Shown here: piece after piece, positions 35,080-43,854 of the stretch
Layout: every line of letters starts with the position of its first letter
How positions within the stretch are numbered: the stretch's first letter is position 1
DNA from: Nocardia sp. MH4
GTDB taxonomy: Bacteria; Actinomycetota; Actinomycetes; Mycobacteriales; Mycobacteriaceae
Length of the DNA: 64,000 nucleotides
Assembly: GCF_019266065.1 (NCBI RefSeq)
Contig: NZ_LPNR01000096.1
Location: forward strand, 21,689-85,688
Reading direction: 5' to 3'
Program-made: the position numbers and the translations under genes
The notes under the pieces: model-generated
What the model was told of the DNA's origin: nothing
What the model saw: only the letters and a program-made list of their open reading frames with translations
Database searches by the model: none

Positions 35080-35529
35080 TCAGCGGGACGTGGGAACGCG
35101 GTGCAGGAAGCCGACGAGCGGCGCCAGTTCGGGGATCTGCTCGGCGTCCGAAAGCGCTTGTTCCAGTACCCGATCGTGCGTGGGACGCGCCTTTTCGTAG
35201 GCGGCCCTGCCGGTTTCGGTGAGCTCGGTGTAGATGCCGCGCCGGTCGTCCGCGCACAACACCCGGACCAGGAACCCGCGATCCTCGAGCCGGTTCACCA
35301 GCCGGGTCGTCGCGCTGGCCGACAGCGCCGCCGCGCGGGCCAGCTGCGAGATGCGCATGTGCCAGCCGTCCTGGCGGGCCAGGGCGTCGAGCACCGTGAA
35401 TTCGACGACCGACAGTGCGTGCTCGCGCACCAGCTCGCGCTCGAGTGCGGTCTCGATGTGCCCGTGCAGCGCGGCCAGGGTGCGCCAGCCGGTCGCCCGC
35501 ACCTCGACGGCGTCATCCGCAATACCCAT
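35080..35529 (-). CDS. MarR family transcriptional repressor
   Basis: 149 residues from the ATG at 35529. The winged helix-turn-helix is RISQLARAAALSASATTRLVNRLEDRGFL, followed by the wing DDRRGIYTELTETG. It is divergent from the MFS transporter gene, with a perfect 13-bp inverted repeat between them, so it most likely represses that gene and itself. The inducer is unknown. Confidence 0.92.
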   Translation of the reverse strand: MGIADDAVEVRATGWRTLAALHGHIETALERELVREHALSVVEFTVLDALARQDGWHMRISQLARAAALSASATTRLVNRLEDRGFLVRVLCADDRRGIYTELTETGRAAYEKARPTHDRVLEQALSDAEQIPELAPLVGFLHRVPTSR

Positions 35530-35560
35530 GCGCCGAGTATAGCTGGCGGTTGCAATAGAG

Positions 35561-35602
35561 CGCGTGTGCAACTATCGTCGCCTAGCGTTAGTTGCACACG
35601 CG
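35561..35602. promoter_or_regulatory. MarR-type operator: perfect 13-bp inverted repeat
   Basis: CGCGTGTGCAACT (35561-35573) and AGTTGCACACGCG (35590-35602) are perfect inverted arms separated by 16 bases, centred between the divergent marR and MFS genes. TGCAACT/AGTTGCA also resembles typical MarR half-sites, so each arm may bind one dimer. Confidence 0.7.
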
Positions 35603-35635
35603 TGTTATCGGCGTAGAACGGAAGGAAGCGCTCAC

Positions 35636-36805
35636 ATGCCACTCGGTCTCATCGCCCTCGCGCTCGGGGGCTTCGGCATCGGACTCACCGAGTTCGTCAT
35701 CGCCGGTCTGCTCTCGGCGGTGGCCGCCGACATGGGCGTCTCCGTGCCGACCGCCGGCTATCTCATCTCCGGTTACGCGCTGGCCGTCGTCGTCGGCGCG
35801 CTGGCGCTCACCCCGGTGGTCAATCGCTGGCAGCCCAAGCGGGCATTGCAGCTGCTCATGGTGCTGTTCACGGTGGGCAACGCCGCCTCGGCGCTGGCGC
35901 CCGGGTACGCGGCGTTGCTCGGCGGACGCGTGCTGGCGGCCCTGGCGCACGGCGCGTTCTTCGGCATCGGCGCGGTCCTGGCGGCCTCGCTGGTGGCGCC
36001 GGAGAAGAAGGCGGGCGCCATCTCGATCATGTTCGGCGGGCTCACCATCGCCAATGTCCTCGGCGTTCCGCTGGGCACCTTCATCGGTCAGCAGTGGGGC
36101 TGGCGGGCCACGTTCGCGGTGATCACCGTCGTCGGACTGGTCGCGCTGGCGGGCATCACCGCCCTCGTTCCGGACGCGCCCGCGTCGAGCGCCCGGCCGA
36201 ACCTGCGCGCCGAGCTGTCGGTGTTCGGCAACACCCAGGTCTGGTACTCGCTGGCGATGACCGTGCTCGTCTTCGGCGGCATGTTCGGCGCCTTCATGTA
36301 CATCGAACCGCTGCTGACCCGGGTCACCGGATTCTCCGACGGCGTGGTGCCGTGGCTGCTGGTGCTCTTCGGCGTCGGGCTGTTCTTCGGCAATCTGTTC
36401 GGCGGCCGCTGGGCCGACCGCGCGCTGACCCGCACCCTGCTCGCGCTCACCGTTGCCCTCGGGCTCGCGCTGGTCGCGTTCGCGCTGCTGGCCGACCACG
36501 AGATCGCCGCGATCCTGCTGCTACCCGCCATGGGCTTCTTCGGGTTCGGCGCGACGCCCGGCCTGCAGATGCGCGTGCTCGAGCATGCGGCCGACGCGCC
36601 CACGCTGGCGTCCTCGGCGAATATCGCCGCGTTCAATGTCGGCAATTTCCTCGGCGTCTGGCTGTCGGGCCTGGCGATCGGCGCGGGCTTCGGTTGGGTC
36701 TCGCCGCTGTGGGTCGGCGCCGGATTCGCCGTCACCGGGCTGGTCGTGCTGATCGCGGCCACGCGAGCCGACGCGCCCGGGGTGCGGGAGTCCGTGGCCG
36801 TCTAG
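35636..36805 (+). CDS. MFS transporter, drug-efflux type
   Basis: 389 residues with 12 predicted membrane helices. The start MPLGLIALALGGFGIGLTEFVI is the usual N-terminus of the AraJ/CmlA-like MFS group, with GGAAGGAAG before the ATG. The loop between helices 2 and 3 (NRWQPKRAL) is diverged from the GxLaDrxGrR motif. It is probably a drug or small-molecule exporter induced through the neighbouring MarR protein. Confidence 0.9.
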   Translation: MPLGLIALALGGFGIGLTEFVIAGLLSAVAADMGVSVPTAGYLISGYALAVVVGALALTPVVNRWQPKRALQLLMVLFTVGNAASALAPGYAALLGGRVLAALAHGAFFGIGAVLAASLVAPEKKAGAISIMFGGLTIANVLGVPLGTFIGQQWGWRATFAVITVVGLVALAGITALVPDAPASSARPNLRAELSVFGNTQVWYSLAMTVLVFGGMFGAFMYIEPLLTRVTGFSDGVVPWLLVLFGVGLFFGNLFGGRWADRALTRTLLALTVALGLALVAFALLADHEIAAILLLPAMGFFGFGATPGLQMRVLEHAADAPTLASSANIAAFNVGNFLGVWLSGLAIGAGFGWVSPLWVGAGFAVTGLVVLIAATRADAPGVRESVAV

Positions 36806-36926
36806 TCGGTGTGGCCGGATGTTGACGAAAGATGTCACTCCGGCCACTCGGCTGACTACCGTGACAAATCATAGGATGACCCGGGCGAGTGCGGATCTCG
36901 CCGCGGAACGGAAACGGTGGTGATCG

Positions 36927-37820
36927 GTGAGTAAGCGCGGATGGGTGCTGTTCCTGGCGCTCGGCGTGATCTGGGGCGTGCCCTACGCGATGATCCGGAT
37001 CGCGGTGGAGAGCATCGACCCGGTGGTCGTCGCCTTCGGGCGCACCGCGATCGGCGGACTGCTCCTGCTGCCGATCGCCCTGTATACCAATGCCTTCCGT
37101 GGCGTGCTCGCCCGCTGGCGAATGCTGCTGGCCTACACCGCGATCGAGATCGTCGGTCCGTGGGTGCTGCTCGGCTACGCCGAGCAGACCCTGCACAGCT
37201 CCACCGTCGGCCTGCTCGTGGCCGCGGTCCCGCTGATCGCGATCGTCATCGTGACGTTGCTCGGCCACGACCGCTTCGACGGCCGCCGCACGATCGGCCT
37301 GCTCATCGGCTTCGCCGGCGTCGCCGCGCTGGTCGGCCTGGATCTCGACCTGACCGACCCGATGGCGCTGACCGCCGTCGCGGTGACCACGGTCGGCTAC
37401 GCCATCGGTCCGATCATCTACGACCGCACCCTGGCCGACCTGCCCGCGCTCGGCGTCGTCACGGCGTCGCTGCTGCTCGCCGCGCTCGTGTACACCCCGT
37501 TCACCGCCGCGTCCTGGCCCGCCCACATCCCCGCCGACGCCGCCTGGTCGATCCTCGGCCTTGCCGTGATCTGCACGGCCACCGCGTTTCTCGTCTTCTT
37601 CGCGCTCATCGCCGAGGTCGGCCCGGCGCGCGCCACCGTCATCACCTACATCAACCCCGCCGTCGCGATCGTGCTCGGCGTCGCCGCGCTGGGCGAACCG
37701 CTGACGATCGGCATGGCGATCGGGTTCCCGCTGGTCGTCATCGGGTCGATTATCGGCACCCGACGCACCACGCGGGTGCGCGACACGCTGCCCGCGCCGG
37801 TGCCCGAAGTCACCTCCTGA
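36927..37820 (+). CDS. EamA/DMT-family transporter
   Basis: 297 residues, ten predicted membrane helices, two EamA repeats (residues 5-135 and 150-285). GTG start. This family exports metabolites or amino acids; the substrate is unknown. It ends in a strong terminator shared with the convergent cutinase-like gene. Confidence 0.88.
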   Translation: MSKRGWVLFLALGVIWGVPYAMIRIAVESIDPVVVAFGRTAIGGLLLLPIALYTNAFRGVLARWRMLLAYTAIEIVGPWVLLGYAEQTLHSSTVGLLVAAVPLIAIVIVTLLGHDRFDGRRTIGLLIGFAGVAALVGLDLDLTDPMALTAVAVTTVGYAIGPIIYDRTLADLPALGVVTASLLLAALVYTPFTAASWPAHIPADAAWSILGLAVICTATAFLVFFALIAEVGPARATVITYINPAVAIVLGVAALGEPLTIGMAIGFPLVVIGSIIGTRRTTRVRDTLPAPVPEVTS

Positions 37821-37827
37821 CACGAAA

Positions 37828-37866
37828 ATCCCCGGTGGGCAACGGATAACGCCGCCCACCGGGGAT
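37828..37866. terminator. Bidirectional hairpin terminator
   Basis: Perfect 13-bp inverted repeat (ATCCCCGGTGGGC and its complement) with a 13-base loop between convergent genes; AAAA precedes the left arm. Confidence 0.8.
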
Positions 37867-37879
37867 CGTTCGACCCGGA

Positions 37880-39559
37880 TCAGTTCGTCGGTGCCGTGGT
37901 GGTCGTGGTGCTCGTCGGCGCGACGGTCGTGGTCGGTGCCACCGTCGTGGTCGGCGCGGGCGCCGAGGTGGTGGTCTTCGGCGCGGGGGCCTCGGCCTGG
38001 TTGGCCACCGGTTCCTGGGCCTGCGTCGTGGTCGACGGCGCGGTGGTCGACGGCGTCGTGGTGGACGGCGTCGTCGTCGTGCCGGTCGGCGAGGTGGTGG
38101 TCGGCGTCGTCGTCTCGGCGGCGCTGGTCGCCGACTTCGACGTCGTGGTGCTCGCCGCCGCCGCGGTGGTGGTCGTGGCCGGCTTGGTCGGCGCGGCCAG
38201 CGCGGCGGTCACATCGGCATCGGTGGGCGCCGACTTGGTATCCACCGTCTCGCCCGCCTGCGCCTGCTTGGCCAGGTGGGTCAGCCACGCCGCGGCGTAC
38301 TCGGCCGAGGTCATCGGCTTGCCGTTGGCGGCGTCGGAATCACGCCAGTAGTCGAAGTGATGACCGGTGCCGTTGGGGCCCAGCGTCAGCTGGTACGGGT
38401 CGCTCAACGCCACCGGGATGGTGTTCTGGTTCGTCACGATCAGCCCGACGATCTCGTTGAACACCTTCTGCGGCAGGTACGCCAGCGGCGAGACCTGCTC
38501 GGCCGCGATGGTGTCGGCCTTGGCGGGCGCCTTGGTCTCGCCCGGCTTGTAGTCCGGATCCGACACCTTCAGCAGCACGTCGAGGAAGGTCTCGTCGCTG
38601 GCCATCCAGTTCGGGTTGGCGGCGATGTCGGAGAAGGCCGCCATCGCGATCCGGCCGAGGGTGAAGGCCATGTCCTGGCCGGTGGCCGGGGTCAGGCCGT
38701 CGCGCTGCAGGTCGTCGACGTTGATCTGGCGACCGACATTGGCGGCCAGCTGCAGCAGGGAGATGTTCTCCGGCGCCGCGCAGGTGAGGTCGCCCTCGGA
38801 GCAGAAGGAAGCGATCTTGCCGTTCAGCGCGCCGAAGCCGCCGCCGGTGGTCACGCCCTGGCCCGAGATGGGCTTGGTGCCGTTCTGGTACTTCTGATCG
38901 AAGCCGTCCGGGTTGGCGAACGGGTCTTCGGCGCCGATGAAGGTGCCGTCGCCCGCCTTGCGACCGGCGTCGGCGAACATCACGACGCCGAGCACGTCGT
39001 CGGGATCGACGACCGAGTAGCCGTCGGTGGGGTCGTCGTTGCCGATGCCCTCGGCGACGCGACGCACGACGTCGGCGCCCTCGCTGTAGCCGACGATGGA
39101 GAACTTGGTGTCCGGGCAGGCGGCGGAGATCTCGCGCATCACCTGCTGGGTGTTGGCCACGCCCTGGTTGACCGCGTCCTCATAGGTCCGCATGTCCGCC
39201 GGGTAGGCGATGTAGATCGCCGCGTACTCGCCCTCGGCGAGGTCGTCACGCGGCGCGTTCACCACCGGATCGACCCACACGCTGCTGTGATCGCCCGACA
39301 GCGCGGCGGGCAGCGGGTTGCCGTTGGCGTCGAGCAGCATCGCCGTCGTGCCCTCGACCGGGGTGTCGTTGCGGCCGGCGACCGAGATGGTCACCATCTC
39401 GCGGCACTCGGTCACGGAGGTGGTGAGCTGGTAGGTGGGGGACTCGGGCTGCGACGTCACCGCGAACGACGCGGCGACGATGGCCGCGACACCCAGCGCC
39501 GCCGGTGCGGCGACAGCCGAAGCGATGCGATGTTTCGCAAGGAACTCGCGCAGTTTCAT
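37880..39559 (-). CDS. Secreted cutinase-family (Culp-like) protein with Thr-rich tail
   Basis: 559 residues from the ATG at 39559. The signal region is KHRIASAVAAPAALGVAAIVAASFA. The alpha/beta-hydrolase core has the nucleophile motif GYSEGAD near residue 155, SEGDLTC, and HHFDYW further on. The last 130 residues are Thr/Ala/Pro low complexity, probably a cell-wall spanning or glycosylated stalk. Culp enzymes hydrolyse lipid esters; activity here is inferred. Confidence 0.82.
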   Translation of the reverse strand: MKLREFLAKHRIASAVAAPAALGVAAIVAASFAVTSQPESPTYQLTTSVTECREMVTISVAGRNDTPVEGTTAMLLDANGNPLPAALSGDHSSVWVDPVVNAPRDDLAEGEYAAIYIAYPADMRTYEDAVNQGVANTQQVMREISAACPDTKFSIVGYSEGADVVRRVAEGIGNDDPTDGYSVVDPDDVLGVVMFADAGRKAGDGTFIGAEDPFANPDGFDQKYQNGTKPISGQGVTTGGGFGALNGKIASFCSEGDLTCAAPENISLLQLAANVGRQINVDDLQRDGLTPATGQDMAFTLGRIAMAAFSDIAANPNWMASDETFLDVLLKVSDPDYKPGETKAPAKADTIAAEQVSPLAYLPQKVFNEIVGLIVTNQNTIPVALSDPYQLTLGPNGTGHHFDYWRDSDAANGKPMTSAEYAAAWLTHLAKQAQAGETVDTKSAPTDADVTAALAAPTKPATTTTAAAASTTTSKSATSAAETTTPTTTSPTGTTTTPSTTTPSTTAPSTTTQAQEPVANQAEAPAPKTTTSAPAPTTTVAPTTTVAPTSTTTTTAPTN

Positions 39560-39744
39560 TGTGTGATCCCGTTCGAATGACCTACAGGTGGGCAGGCCCC
39601 CCGACGGGCCGTTTGTCACGACCTTTGTCGTCCCACCTCGCGAGATCGTTACTGGCGCGAACAGGAATCACGTGCCCCCGTTTCCGGGGGCATCCGGCCA
39701 AGGGCGCGTTCTTCGCGCTGGTAGTGGCCGTTCACTTAGTCGCC

Positions 39745-40740
39745 TCAGCGGGGTCCGTTGGTATTCAGGAACACGACGACGCCGTCCCCGAACGCGCCGT
39801 CGGCGTCGAGCGCGAGGGTCGCCGCCATCGCCTTCGCGGTGTACACGGGTTCGAGGTGCAGCCCGGCATCGGCGGCCAGCGCGCCCGCCCGCTCGCCCTG
39901 CGGGGTGGGATGACCGTAGCCAGCGCCGAGCTGGTCCTCGACGAGGATCAACCGGTCGGCCGACAGCGTCAGCTCCGGCAGCCGCGCACCGCGTCTGCGC
40001 AGCAACGCCTCGGTCCGCCGGGCCGAGCGCAGCAGTGTCCTCGCGTCCAGCCGGAGCTGATCGTTGACGACCACCCCGACCACCCGCGTCGACAGCCCCG
40101 CCAGCTCGAGCCCGAGCAGCAGCCCGGCGGCGGTCCCGCCCGAGCCGATCGCGGTGACGATGTGCGTCGGCTCCGGCACGACCCCCGCCGCCACCTGATC
40201 GGCGAGTTCCAGCGCCGCCTCGACATAGCCGAGCACCCCGACCGTCGACGACCCACCGGCCGGCAGCAGGTACGGCGGCTTCCCGCCCGACGCGTGCTTG
40301 GCCAGCAGGTACGGCACCGCGGCGATCGTGCGTGCCTTGGTGTGCGTGAAATGCAGGGTGGCACCGCTGCGTTCGAGGCGCGCGAGCTGCGTCCGTACAT
40401 GGTCGTCGACCGGCTGATCGACCAGCGCCAGCGCGGTGCGAAGCCCGTGCTCCCCGGCGTACAGCGCGGTCGCCAGACCCCAGTTCGTCCCGAGCCCGCC
40501 GACGGTCAGGATCGTGCGCCGTCCCCGCCGCAGGGCATCGGGCAGCAGCCACTCGAGCTTGCGCACCTTGTTCCCGCCCCACCCGCCGTCGCCGAACTCG
40601 CCGTCGTCGCTGAGCCACAAGCTGGCTCGGCCCACGGCGAGTTCAGGCAGCGGACGCAGCGGGGTCGGTCCGGTGCCCAGGCGCAGATGCGGCAGGGTGT
40701 CGTGGAGCTCCCCGAACCGTTGGTGCAGAAATGCGGTCAT
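39745..40740 (-). CDS. PLP-dependent ACC deaminase/D-cysteine desulfhydrase family protein
   Basis: 331 residues. The PLP lysine is K58 in GGNKVRKLEWL; the phosphate loop is AIGSGGTAAG, and TVGGLGTNW binds the cofactor ring. The family deaminates 1-aminocyclopropane-1-carboxylate or breaks down D-cysteine. The two cannot be separated by the residues I can align. It is a single gene with a short gap to the hydrolase upstream. Confidence 0.87.
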   Translation of the reverse strand: MTAFLHQRFGELHDTLPHLRLGTGPTPLRPLPELAVGRASLWLSDDGEFGDGGWGGNKVRKLEWLLPDALRRGRRTILTVGGLGTNWGLATALYAGEHGLRTALALVDQPVDDHVRTQLARLERSGATLHFTHTKARTIAAVPYLLAKHASGGKPPYLLPAGGSSTVGVLGYVEAALELADQVAAGVVPEPTHIVTAIGSGGTAAGLLLGLELAGLSTRVVGVVVNDQLRLDARTLLRSARRTEALLRRRGARLPELTLSADRLILVEDQLGAGYGHPTPQGERAGALAADAGLHLEPVYTAKAMAATLALDADGAFGDGVVVFLNTNGPR

Positions 40741-40764
40741 ACCGTGACTAGATCATCACGCCCG

Positions 40765-41571
40765 TCACCGGTCGAGTCCCGCGACCTCGCGCACCGAGTC
40801 GGCGATGGCCCGGAAGTCCTTGCGCAGGATGGCGCCGTGGTTGCTCGCCACCTTCGCGCCGATGCGGATGTTCGGGTTGCGGGTGATCGCCGCGTCGAGT
40901 CCGCTGCGGATCTTCTCCTGCTCGTCACCCTTGCTGCCGAACGACGTGCCCGAGGCCACCACGTAGCGCACCGGCACGGTGATCGCGTCCAGTACCGGAC
41001 TCAGCTCGCTGGTGCGGGACAGCTTGCCGAGCTCGATATTGCTCTCGGCCTGCTGGGCCGCGGTCATCCGCGGGGCCAGACCGGTCGGTCGCACCAGCGG
41101 CATGAACCAGCTCAGCCGCTTGAACAGGGTGCGGATCCGCTGCTCCATGGCGTCGTCGAGCCAGTCGTAGGGGAACGCGCCGTCGACGAGCACCGCGCCG
41201 ATCGCCCGTTCCGGATTCCGTTCGGCCCAGTGCGCGCCCACGACCGCGCCGTAGGACCAGCCCACCACCAGTGCCCGGTCCACGCCCCTGGCCGCGAGCA
41301 CCGCGTCGACATCCCGCACGGCGGCCTCGAACGAGTAGTCGGCGGACAGCTTCGACTTCTTGCCACGCGCCCGCTCGTCGAAGGTGATGTGCCGGAACCC
41401 GGGGCCCAGCTCGGCGATGGACTTGCGCCAGTAGCCCTGGGTGGCGAACTGCCCGTTCAGGTAGAGCACCGGGATTCCGTCGCCCCCGGTATCGGTGACG
41501 GCCAGCGCCGTATCGTCGACGGCCACCATGCCGGTCCAGGCGGTGTTCGGGGCGGTGTGTCGTGTGGTCAT
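40765..41571 (-). CDS. Alpha/beta hydrolase
   Basis: 268 residues. The nucleophile elbow is GWSYGAV, the acid is in the strand ending VASG, and the histidine is in ASNHGAIL. An ATG 15 codons in (MVAVDDT) is an alternative start. Resembles 2-hydroxy-muconate-type or esterase hydrolases; substrate unknown. Upstream lies a tandem 11-bp repeat that may bind a regulator. Confidence 0.85.
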   Translation of the reverse strand: MTTRHTAPNTAWTGMVAVDDTALAVTDTGGDGIPVLYLNGQFATQGYWRKSIAELGPGFRHITFDERARGKKSKLSADYSFEAAVRDVDAVLAARGVDRALVVGWSYGAVVGAHWAERNPERAIGAVLVDGAFPYDWLDDAMEQRIRTLFKRLSWFMPLVRPTGLAPRMTAAQQAESNIELGKLSRTSELSPVLDAITVPVRYVVASGTSFGSKGDEQEKIRSGLDAAITRNPNIRIGAKVASNHGAILRKDFRAIADSVREVAGLDR

Positions 41572-41625
41572 TCGGGATCACCCTCTCGGCTCGTGCTCGT
41601 GATTGCGACTACTGTCGCGAGCCGA

Positions 41626-41653
41626 CCTGACACCGCCCTGACATCCACCTGAC
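41626..41653. repeat. Three CCTGAC direct repeats at 11-bp period
   Basis: CCTGAC begins at 41626, 41637 and 41648, exactly one helical turn apart, with a weaker CGCTGA at 41659. This is the arrangement used by OmpR/PhoP-type response regulators and SARP activators. It lies about 55 bases upstream of the hydrolase start and 130 bases before the lipoprotein gene. Confidence 0.55.
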
Positions 41654-41786
41654 GCGGGCGCTGATACCGCTGCGCGCGGTTTCCCGCCGTCTCGGCGAGA
41701 ACGCCATAGAATTGGCTATTCTGTCGAACCATATTTCGGAGGACACCAGGACAGTCGGATTTCCAGGTAACCAGGAAAGGTGACCA

Positions 41787-43064
41787 ATGTCGGTTTCTCG
41801 GAATGTTCTGGTGTTCGTCTGCACGCTGGGTCTCCTGGCGGCGGCGTGTTCATCGAACGACACTGCGAAAGATTCGAACTCCACCTCGAGCGCGCGCCCG
41901 ACGTTCTCCAGTGACGACCCGGCGAAAGCCGACGCCATCATGCGGATCGTCGACGACTACATGGCGGAAGCGCACCTGAAATCGGTGATCGTGCGCGTGA
42001 CGATCGACGGCAAGGAGATCGTCACCGCGGCCAGAGGCGAGTCCATGACAGGCGTGCCGGCCACCACCGACATGCATTTCCGCAACGGCGCCGTCGCGAT
42101 CTCCTACGTGTCGACCCTGCTGCTGATCCTGGCCGACGAGGGAAAACTGAGCCTCGACGACAAAGTCTCGAAATACCTGCCCGACATTCCCAACGCCGAC
42201 CGCGTGAATCTGCGGCAGCTGGCCCAGATGACGTCCGGCTATCACGATTTCGTGCTCGGAAACGAGAAATTCGCCGAGATCGCGTTCGCGGATCCGTACA
42301 AGGCGTGGACCACCGAGGAACAACTCGCCCTCGCGATCAACGACCCCCTGTGGTTCGAGCCCGGCACCAACTGGGCTTACGCGCACACCAATTACGTGGT
42401 CCTCGGGCTGGTGCTGGCGAAGGTCACGGGTACCTCGCTCGCGAATGCCTTGCAGGACAAGGTGCTCGGCCCGCTCGATCTGAAGAACACCGTGCCCAAC
42501 CTCACGCCCTACATCCCCGAGCCGGTCCTGCACTCGTTCACCTCCGAACGCCGCGCGTACTTCGACCTGCCGCCCGACGTCCCGTTCTACGAGGAATCGA
42601 CCTACTGGAATCCGTCGTGGACGATCAGCCACGGCGCGATCCAGACGAGCGACATCTACGACCTCGAACGCAGTGCCGTCGCCATCGGCAGCGGCGAACT
42701 GCTGTCCGAGGAGTCGTACCGGGCGATGACCACCACCGACCTGCGCGGCAAGACGACAACGGTCCCCGGCTGCGTCAACTGCCGCCCGCTCGACGACTTC
42801 CAGACCTATGGTCTGGGCCTGTGGCTCACCGGCGACTGGTCCTACCAGAACCCGCTGTTCTTCGGCGGTGCCGCGGTCAACGCCTACCTGCCGTCGAAGA
42901 AGATCGCGATCGCGGTCGCCGTCACCTTCCTGCCCGAGGCCTTCAGCTCCTCGGGCGGCTACACCAACGGCGGCGACGCGCTGTTCCGCAAGATCGGCGC
43001 CTACCTCGCCCCCGACGACGCCCCGCCGGTCAAGAAGGACGTTCCGCCGCAGGGCGGGTCGTAG
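41787..43064 (+). CDS. Lipoprotein with class C beta-lactamase fold lacking active-site residues
   Basis: 425 residues. The signal peptide ends in LAAAC with the lipidated Cys21. The body aligns with serine beta-lactamase/DD-peptidase family proteins, but the SxxK site reads A102-V-A-I105 (FRNGAVAISY), YxN reads Y198-A-H200, and the HxG region reads FGG (PLFFGGAAVN). The nucleophile and the general base are thus missing, and the protein is probably non-catalytic. AGGAAAGGTG precedes the ATG. It is followed after 3 bases by a methyltransferase gene. Confidence 0.88.
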   Translation: MSVSRNVLVFVCTLGLLAAACSSNDTAKDSNSTSSARPTFSSDDPAKADAIMRIVDDYMAEAHLKSVIVRVTIDGKEIVTAARGESMTGVPATTDMHFRNGAVAISYVSTLLLILADEGKLSLDDKVSKYLPDIPNADRVNLRQLAQMTSGYHDFVLGNEKFAEIAFADPYKAWTTEEQLALAINDPLWFEPGTNWAYAHTNYVVLGLVLAKVTGTSLANALQDKVLGPLDLKNTVPNLTPYIPEPVLHSFTSERRAYFDLPPDVPFYEESTYWNPSWTISHGAIQTSDIYDLERSAVAIGSGELLSEESYRAMTTTDLRGKTTTVPGCVNCRPLDDFQTYGLGLWLTGDWSYQNPLFFGGAAVNAYLPSKKIAIAVAVTFLPEAFSSSGGYTNGGDALFRKIGAYLAPDDAPPVKKDVPPQGGS

Positions 43065-43067
43065 CCG

Positions 43068-43847
43068 ATGGCCGACTGGGACGGCGCGGGCTACGCCCAC
43101 ATCAGCGCACTCCAGCGGACGATGGCGACGGACGCGGTGGCGTCCGTCGTCGTGACGGGCTCCGAGCGCGTGCTCGACGTGGGGTGCGGCGACGGCTATG
43201 TGACGCGGCTGATCGCGGCGCGAGTGCCCGGCGGCTCCGTCCTCGGCGTCGACCCGTCGCCCCGGATGATCGAGGTCGCCCGCACGGCCGACGACCAGCC
43301 CACCAACGTCGCCTTCCAGGTCGGCGACGTCACCACCATGACCTTCGACGCCGACTTCGACCTCGCGGTCTCGTTCAACGCCCTGCACTGGGTCGTCGAC
43401 CAGGAGACCGCCTACCGCCACATCGCCGCGGCCCTCGCACCCGGCGGACAGGTGCTCGCGCAGTACGTCTGCGCCGGACCACGCCCGAGCATCGAGGACA
43501 TCGCGATGGCGGTCACCGGCGACGCGCGCTGGTCGGCGGCCTTCGCCGATTTCCCCCGCCCCTACGTGCACATCGAACCCGACGCGTTGCCCGCGATCGC
43601 GGCGAACGCCGACCTCGAAGTCACCGCGCGATCCGTGACCGACCGGGAATGGGACTTCGGCTCCCGCGAAGCCTTCGCCCGTTGGTGCACAGTCGGTTTC
43701 GCGGACTGGACGGCCCGCCTACCCGCCGCCGACGTCCCGATCTTCGTGAATGAGGTCGTCGACCGCTACGAAGCGGTCATCGGCCGGCCGGGCCTGTTCC
43801 GCTTCTTGCAGCTGCGGGCCGAACTGTCGCGACGTGCGGACAGGTGA
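43068..43847 (+). CDS. Class I SAM-dependent methyltransferase
   Basis: 259 residues. Motif I is VLDVGCGDG (35-43), the acidic strand 2 end is GVDPS, and the DLAVSFNALHWV region resembles trans-aconitate and UbiE-like methyltransferases. It begins 3 bases after the lipoprotein stop, so the two are one transcription unit. The methyl acceptor is unknown. Confidence 0.88.
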   Translation: MADWDGAGYAHISALQRTMATDAVASVVVTGSERVLDVGCGDGYVTRLIAARVPGGSVLGVDPSPRMIEVARTADDQPTNVAFQVGDVTTMTFDADFDLAVSFNALHWVVDQETAYRHIAAALAPGGQVLAQYVCAGPRPSIEDIAMAVTGDARWSAAFADFPRPYVHIEPDALPAIAANADLEVTARSVTDREWDFGSREAFARWCTVGFADWTARLPAADVPIFVNEVVDRYEAVIGRPGLFRFLQLRAELSRRADR

Positions 43848-43854
43848 GAACTCG

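Noticed and set aside
37880..38260. Short tandem repeat array in the cutinase-like gene end
   Set aside because: The repetition is Thr/Ala/Pro codon bias of a low-complexity protein tail, with no fixed DNA period.
41787..43064. Beta-lactam resistance gene
   Set aside because: The serine, lysine and YxN residues required for hydrolysis are missing.
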